Assembly (NCBI GenBank): GCA_030626465.1
Contig: DAOUOU010000097.1
Location: 1-9,768 of the forward strand
DNA: 9,768 nt
Reading direction: 5' to 3'
From: Bacteroidales bacterium
Lineage (GTDB): Bacteria; Bacteroidota; Bacteroidia; Bacteroidales; UBA10428
Positions within the stretch are counted from its first letter, which is position 1. Every line of letters starts with the position of its first letter. Shown here piece after piece: positions 6,381 through 9,768 of this stretch. The translations under genes and the position numbers were made by a program. The notes beneath the pieces were generated by a model. The model saw nothing but the letters and a program-made list of their open reading frames with translations, did not search any database and had not been told where the DNA came from.

Positions 6381-7169
6381 TTATTCCAATGAATACTGCT
6401 CCCGAATAATATTCTCTCCCTTTCCCCTGTATTGTTTTAGTGTAAAGTCTTTTCCGTCCAACTCACCGTAAGTAAAACTGTATATCCAGTCACCCAGGTT
6501 GATAACTCTTGATTTTTGACCCAGCTGTATATCGAAGGGAATATGTCTGTGACCAAAAATAAAAAAATCATAATGTTCCTTTTTCAGCAAATGCTTTGCA
6601 AATCTGATCTGAAGTTCTCCATCCTCTCCTGCAAATTCTTCGGCAACTATACCTTTCGCATACCTGCTATGTTTTGACCAGGTTTTACCCAGCCAAAGAG
6701 CAAAGTTTGGATGAAGTCTTGCGAACAGCCATTGAAGGATCTTGTTTCTAAAAACACCCTTCAGCAATTTGTAACCATAATCGCCGGCTCCCAGACCATC
6801 ACCATGTGCAAGAAAGAATTTCTGTCCGCAAAATTCACGGATAAGTGGTTTATGGTGTATTTCCGCTCCAAGCTCAGATTTAAAATACCCGTAGGCCCAG
6901 ATATCATGATTGCCAGAAAAGAAATACAGTTTGGTTCCACTATCAGCCAGCTCGGAAAGTTTTCCAAGAAAGCGGGTAAATCCTTTGGGCACAACGTGCT
7001 TGTACTCATGCCAGAAATCAAAAATATCTCCTATCAGGTATAGTTCTCTAGCATCGACCTTTATTTCATCGAGCCATTCCCTGGCGAGTTTTTCTCGTTC
7101 AACACTTTTATCAGAAGGGTGTAATCCCAAATGAATGTCAGAAATGAAATATATTTTATTCTTGCTCAC
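6381..7169 (-). CDS. lpxH: UDP-2,3-diacylglucosamine diphosphatase (LpxH-type)
   Basis: It removes UMP from UDP-2,3-diacylglucosamine to give lipid X, the fourth step of lipid A synthesis, at the cytoplasmic face of the inner membrane. The calcineurin-like fold is shown by metal ligands in order: D11-x-H13 (SDIHLG), D48 (LIGDIFDFW, with the LpxH-type DFW), N87-H88-D89 (SGNHD), H122 (AHGD) and H207-x-H209 (FGHRH). The 262 residues fit Bacteroidota LpxH (about 250-260). A hydrophobic/aromatic cap (LLKGVFRNKILQWLFARLHP, about 135-154) is where the acyl chains bind in LpxH. The start is GTG at 7167-7169; no ATG is near the N-terminus and an in-frame TAG lies three codons upstream. It begins 9 nt after the stop of the TlpA-like gene and runs into crcB after 22 nt. 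A different nucleotide-sugar hydrolase of the family is a less likely reading. Confidence 0.92.
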   Translation of the reverse strand: MSKNKIYFISDIHLGLHPSDKSVEREKLAREWLDEIKVDARELYLIGDIFDFWHEYKHVVPKGFTRFLGKLSELADSGTKLYFFSGNHDIWAYGYFKSELGAEIHHKPLIREFCGQKFFLAHGDGLGAGDYGYKLLKGVFRNKILQWLFARLHPNFALWLGKTWSKHSRYAKGIVAEEFAGEDGELQIRFAKHLLKKEHYDFFIFGHRHIPFDIQLGQKSRVINLGDWIYSFTYGELDGKDFTLKQYRGKGENIIREQYSLE

Positions 7170-7178
7170 AGAGTACTA

Positions 7179-8348
7179 TTAATATTTGAATAGAGTTGAA
7201 AGAGTTTGGTCAAGATCTGCAGGTGACAAATTCTTAGCCAAAATCTCGGTCTGGTCATTATTGATCAGATAATTCATCGGCAGTGCGTTGACATTAAAAA
7301 GAGAGCGTGTCTGGGAACCGGGAAATGCAGTATCGCATACACTAACCCATGTTATTCCTTCGAAAGCAATTGAGCGACACCATTTTGGCAATGACTTATC
7401 GACTGAAACCTGGTAAATTTCAAATCCTTTGTTATGGTATTTTTTGTAAACTTTTTTTAAATCAATTACATTTTCAATACTTTCCTGCTGGTTAACTGAC
7501 CAGAATGCAAGCAATACAGTTTTGCCTCTCAGCGACGAAAGTGAGATGATTTTACCGGTTGGATCCGGAAGCAAAAGATCAGGCAAATCTTTTACCTCAG
7601 ATCCGGCAAGTTTCAAAATTCTTTCTTTATGATATACTGTCATCATATCGTGGTAATTCTCATTCAACACTTTAACCTGACGCACTTTTGGATAATGCTT
7701 CGTTAGTGTATCTGATACAAGTTTAAAGAATTGAATATCGTATTGTGATTTAAAAACATAATCGCCGGAAGCATACTCCTGGTACAGGGCAGCAATATTG
7801 GCCAGGGAGGAGAAATCTTCAAGAATAAACTGAATGGAATATTTGTGATACATGTTGCGTATTTCAACAAAGAGTGTTGACAGACTGTCCTGCTTTTTTG
7901 AAGTCTTGTCTTCTGATTGTTCTAGCTCAAGATACTCTTTTCTTAAGTTATTTAGTAAAAAGATCGTAGATCTTAATGAATCATGAAGTTCATTCACACG
8001 TTTGGTGTTATCAGAACCATAGATAATTTTGCTGTTGTAAAAATCTAACAGTTCTGCATTTATTCTTACTTTTTCACCCGGAGAAAGAATCAGAGTAAGC
8101 GTTTTGTTATCTCCAACGGTAAGCAGATAATAGCCTGGTTCACTCAAAGATATTCTATACCTGAAATCTCCGTTTCTTCCAAGAATAGCTGAATCGATGG
8201 TACGTTTGGTTGTAATTCGCAGCTCTTCCAAGTAGCTAATTTCTCCATCTGCATTTTTAATCTTCCCGACAATAACAGCTTTCTCCTGTTTTGAACAGCT
8301 AAAAAAACCCAACAGGAATAATGCAATCAGACACCTGGGTATAGTCAT
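7179..8348 (-). CDS. DUF4369/TlpA-like lipoprotein with lost CxxC (second of a tandem pair)
   Basis: The protein (389 residues) has a lipoprotein signal with lipobox GFFSC and lipidated C18. Residues about 22-110 match DUF4369 in style (GKIKNADG, then ITTKRTIDSAIL, DFRYRI, PGYYLL, LILSPGEKVRI). A charged helical linker covers about 115-250. A thioredoxin-like/AhpC-TSA domain covers about 252-389: PDLLLPDPTGKIISLSSLRG, KTVLLAFW283, then SVNQQES, where the family has the ASWCxPC active site. Both catalytic Cys positions are replaced (Q287, S290). The cis-proline loop is kept (NALP357MNYLI). Other cysteines are C324 and C338. It cannot act as a standard thiol-disulfide oxidoreductase; a binding or scaffold role, or use of C324/C338, is possible. 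Its ATG overlaps the stop of the upstream paralogue by 4 nt (ATGA), suggesting translational coupling, and lpxH follows after 9 nt. Confidence 0.88.
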   Translation of the reverse strand: MTIPRCLIALFLLGFFSCSKQEKAVIVGKIKNADGEISYLEELRITTKRTIDSAILGRNGDFRYRISLSEPGYYLLTVGDNKTLTLILSPGEKVRINAELLDFYNSKIIYGSDNTKRVNELHDSLRSTIFLLNNLRKEYLELEQSEDKTSKKQDSLSTLFVEIRNMYHKYSIQFILEDFSSLANIAALYQEYASGDYVFKSQYDIQFFKLVSDTLTKHYPKVRQVKVLNENYHDMMTVYHKERILKLAGSEVKDLPDLLLPDPTGKIISLSSLRGKTVLLAFWSVNQQESIENVIDLKKVYKKYHNKGFEIYQVSVDKSLPKWCRSIAFEGITWVSVCDTAFPGSQTRSLFNVNALPMNYLINNDQTEILAKNLSPADLDQTLSTLFKY

Positions 8349-9520
8349 TTTCCAACTTCTTTTAATTTGCTAATAAGTTCATCGGAGAACAGATCCTTTG
8401 CAATAACGATCCCTTCCTTATTTGTTAATATTGTTGCGGGGATTCTCTTCACAGCATATCTTGCTGCCAGTTCAGAATCCCAGTATTTGAAATCACTTAT
8501 CACAGGAAGTTCAATCCTGTTTTCGATAATAAATTCTCTAAGTCTTTCCTCAGAAGAGTCGAGTGAAATTGTAATTATTTGTATTCTGCCTGCTTCGTTG
8601 CTTTCGAGAAATGAATCTAATGCTACTACTTCGTTAGCAGAAAATGAATTCCATGTAGCCCAGAAACAGAGTAAAGTTGGTATGCTGATTTCTTTATTAG
8701 AAATAATTGTATCTCCAGCCAAAGTAATTTCTATAAGATTAGGCAAAGGTCCACCTTCAACAATTCTCTTTTCTATGTATTTGTTGTGTACGATCTGCTC
8801 CTTGGTTTCTGTTACTTCCCGGTTAAGTGCCTTTACTGCTTCTGTATACGGATACAATACCGAAAGACTGGAATCAACAAAATTGAATATATCCAGATCA
8901 TCGTATCTGTCAAATAAAGGTTGAGATTTACGACCAAAATTCTGATACAGTGCCAGTACACAAGCAAGAGAACCGGGATTATCATAGATAAACTTCCTGG
9001 TATAATTCTGATGTTCCTTCAAAAGAGTCGAATAACTGCTGTCAATCTTTCTCAACAATAAGCTGTCAGTCCTGTTGATTTCCCAGGCCTGACTTAACTG
9101 ATCAATCTTTTTTAATACGATGCTCTGTTGGTCAGTAATCTCTTTCACAAGTCTTGAATCGTATGAGCCTTTTACATAATAGGAAATTTCTTCCGATAAA
9201 TTATTAATCTCCAGGTTAATTTTATCCCTCGGATGAATAACAAGAAATATAGACTGGTCGTTAAAAAATTCCAAAAGATATAAAGCCGGGTATTCTGTTT
9301 TTCCTTCAAGTTTGATTGCACTTTGTTCTGAAACAAATACCGAATCTATCAATTCTGCATCCTCTTCTGTTAAATGGTAAAGCTTTATGGCAGTGGAATC
9401 AAAAAGCTTAAAATTTACCACAATACTAAAATTACTATCCCTTTCACAAGCTTGAAATATAAGGAGAAGTAAGAAGAGTGCAGTCTTATAAATTTCTCGA
9501 ATCCCTATTTTCATTCTCAT
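8345..9520 (-). CDS. DUF4369/TlpA-like lipoprotein with lost CxxC (first of a tandem pair)
   Basis: Layout is the same as the following gene: lipoprotein signal ending LIFQAC, an N-terminal DUF4369-like beta domain, a helical linker, then a thioredoxin-like domain. In the longest open frame (402 residues from ATG 9553) the active-site segment is FWATWNSFS: W298 and W301 are kept, but the Cys positions are N302 and S305. The cis-Pro is present (KRIP372ATILTNKEG). Remaining cysteines after the lipidated one are C198 and C296, neither in a CxxC. I prefer Met12 (9518-9520) or Met14 (9514): both give a 22-24-residue signal, and a TAGATTTG box ends two bases before the ATG at 9553, which would put the transcript start inside the longer frame. 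Anchored in the envelope, it probably pairs functionally with its downstream paralogue. Substrate unknown. Confidence 0.87.
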   Translation of the reverse strand: MRMKIGIREIYKTALFLLLLIFQACERDSNFSIVVNFKLFDSTAIKLYHLTEEDAELIDSVFVSEQSAIKLEGKTEYPALYLLEFFNDQSIFLVIHPRDKINLEINNLSEEISYYVKGSYDSRLVKEITDQQSIVLKKIDQLSQAWEINRTDSLLLRKIDSSYSTLLKEHQNYTRKFIYDNPGSLACVLALYQNFGRKSQPLFDRYDDLDIFNFVDSSLSVLYPYTEAVKALNREVTETKEQIVHNKYIEKRIVEGGPLPNLIEITLAGDTIISNKEISIPTLLCFWATWNSFSANEVVALDSFLESNEAGRIQIITISLDSSEERLREFIIENRIELPVISDFKYWDSELAARYAVKRIPATILTNKEGIVIAKDLFSDELISKLKEVGK

Positions 9521-9554
9521 AAAACTAATAATTATTGTCTTATTAATAACCATA

Positions 9555-9562
9555 CAAATCTA
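9555..9562 (-). promoter_or_regulatory. Candidate -7 box (TAGATTTG) for the five-gene minus-strand run
   Basis: On the minus strand TAGATTTG matches TAnnTTTG exactly, with a partial -33 box TCTG about 19 nt upstream. The transcript would begin near 9546-9550, leaving about 25-35 nt before the preferred start codons at 9520 or 9514. A less exact box, TGTATTTG, lies at 9649-9656. Confidence 0.4.
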
Positions 9563-9611
9563 TAATTCTAACTCAAATTTCCAGAAAATAATATCATCAA
9601 TTGAAAACAAC

Positions 9612-9631
9612 ATTGCCAGGAAATTGGCAAT
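9612..9631. repeat. 7-bp hairpin in the leader region of the TlpA-like genes
   Basis: attgcca (9612-9618) and tggcaat (9625-9631) pair perfectly around ggaaat. On the plus strand it is followed by four T then A residues; on the minus strand by a mixed GTTGTTTT. It could be a weak terminator for a gene read from beyond the window, or leader structure. No gene is seen between 9554 and 9768. Confidence 0.4.
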
Positions 9632-9718
9632 TTTAAAAAAAAGTTATGCAAATACAACTCTTTGTGCTTTTTATTGTTAGGAAGTAAAAATGAAGATCAT
9701 TAAAATAGCAGACAAATA

Positions 9719-9768
9719 AATTTAATGATTTTAAAAACCTTTTATTAAGTTACTAATTTTTTCAAAGA
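9719..9768 (-). repeat. Right copy of the 50-bp perfect inverted repeat (matches the hppA leader)
   Basis: Read on the minus strand, these bases are identical to 2777-2826. The match is still running at the last base of the window, so its full length, and whether it includes a copy of the hppA promoter, is unknown. It points toward the TlpA-like gene whose first ATG lies 165 nt downstream. Confidence 0.9.

Noticed and set aside
8367..8924. 185-residue open frame on the plus strand opposite the first TlpA-like gene
   Set aside because: It is antisense to a well-supported gene, is Ser/Leu-rich as expected of a complement frame, and has no promoter or family signature.

Overview
The window looks like chromosomal DNA of a member of the Bacteroidota, possibly a Marinilabiliales/Bacteroidales-type anaerobe. 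The reasons are AT-rich spacers, promoters of the Bacteroidota type (TTTG then TAnnTTTG), weak or absent Shine-Dalgarno sequences, DUF4369/TlpA-type lipoproteins with short lipoprotein signals, and a K+-dependent membrane pyrophosphatase. The lineage below phylum is a guess.

Layout, left to right. (1) 1-1512, plus strand: a ComM/YifB-type Mg-chelatase-like AAA+ ATPase that lacks only about its first nine codons. (2) About 1580-2272: a small IS200-like element. A Y1 (HUH) REP-type transposase gene is framed on both sides by the same two classes of short hairpin in mirror-image order. (3) 2273-2834: a gene-free stretch with three separate inverted-repeat structures, then a clear Bacteroidota promoter and leader for hppA. 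(4) 2835-5072: hppA, closed by a strong intrinsic terminator. (5) 5168-5626: a small unrecognised lipoprotein. (6) 9520-5629, minus strand: a tightly packed run of five genes. In order of transcription they are two tandem DUF4369/TlpA-like lipoproteins, an LpxH-type UDP-2,3-diacylglucosamine hydrolase, a CrcB/Fluc fluoride channel and a DUF190 protein. Junctions are a 4-nt overlap or gaps of 9, 22 and 1 nt, so they are probably cotranscribed. (7) 9554-9768: the leader region of that run, ending in an inverted copy of the hppA leader.

The genes are mostly housekeeping or envelope functions: competence/recombination ATPase, PPi-driven cation pump, lipid A synthesis and fluoride export. The least ordinary points are these. 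A 50-bp perfect inverted repeat joins the hppA leader (2777-2826) to the last bases of the window (9719-9768), so the whole hppA-to-TlpA block sits between inverted copies. Both TlpA-like lipoproteins have lost both cysteines of the thioredoxin CxxC site while keeping the cis-proline. The transposase has a symmetric set of hairpins. A 135-nt foldback element of MITE type lies upstream of hppA. I see no CRISPR array, tRNA, rRNA or riboswitch that I can support, and no clear new defence or biosynthetic system.
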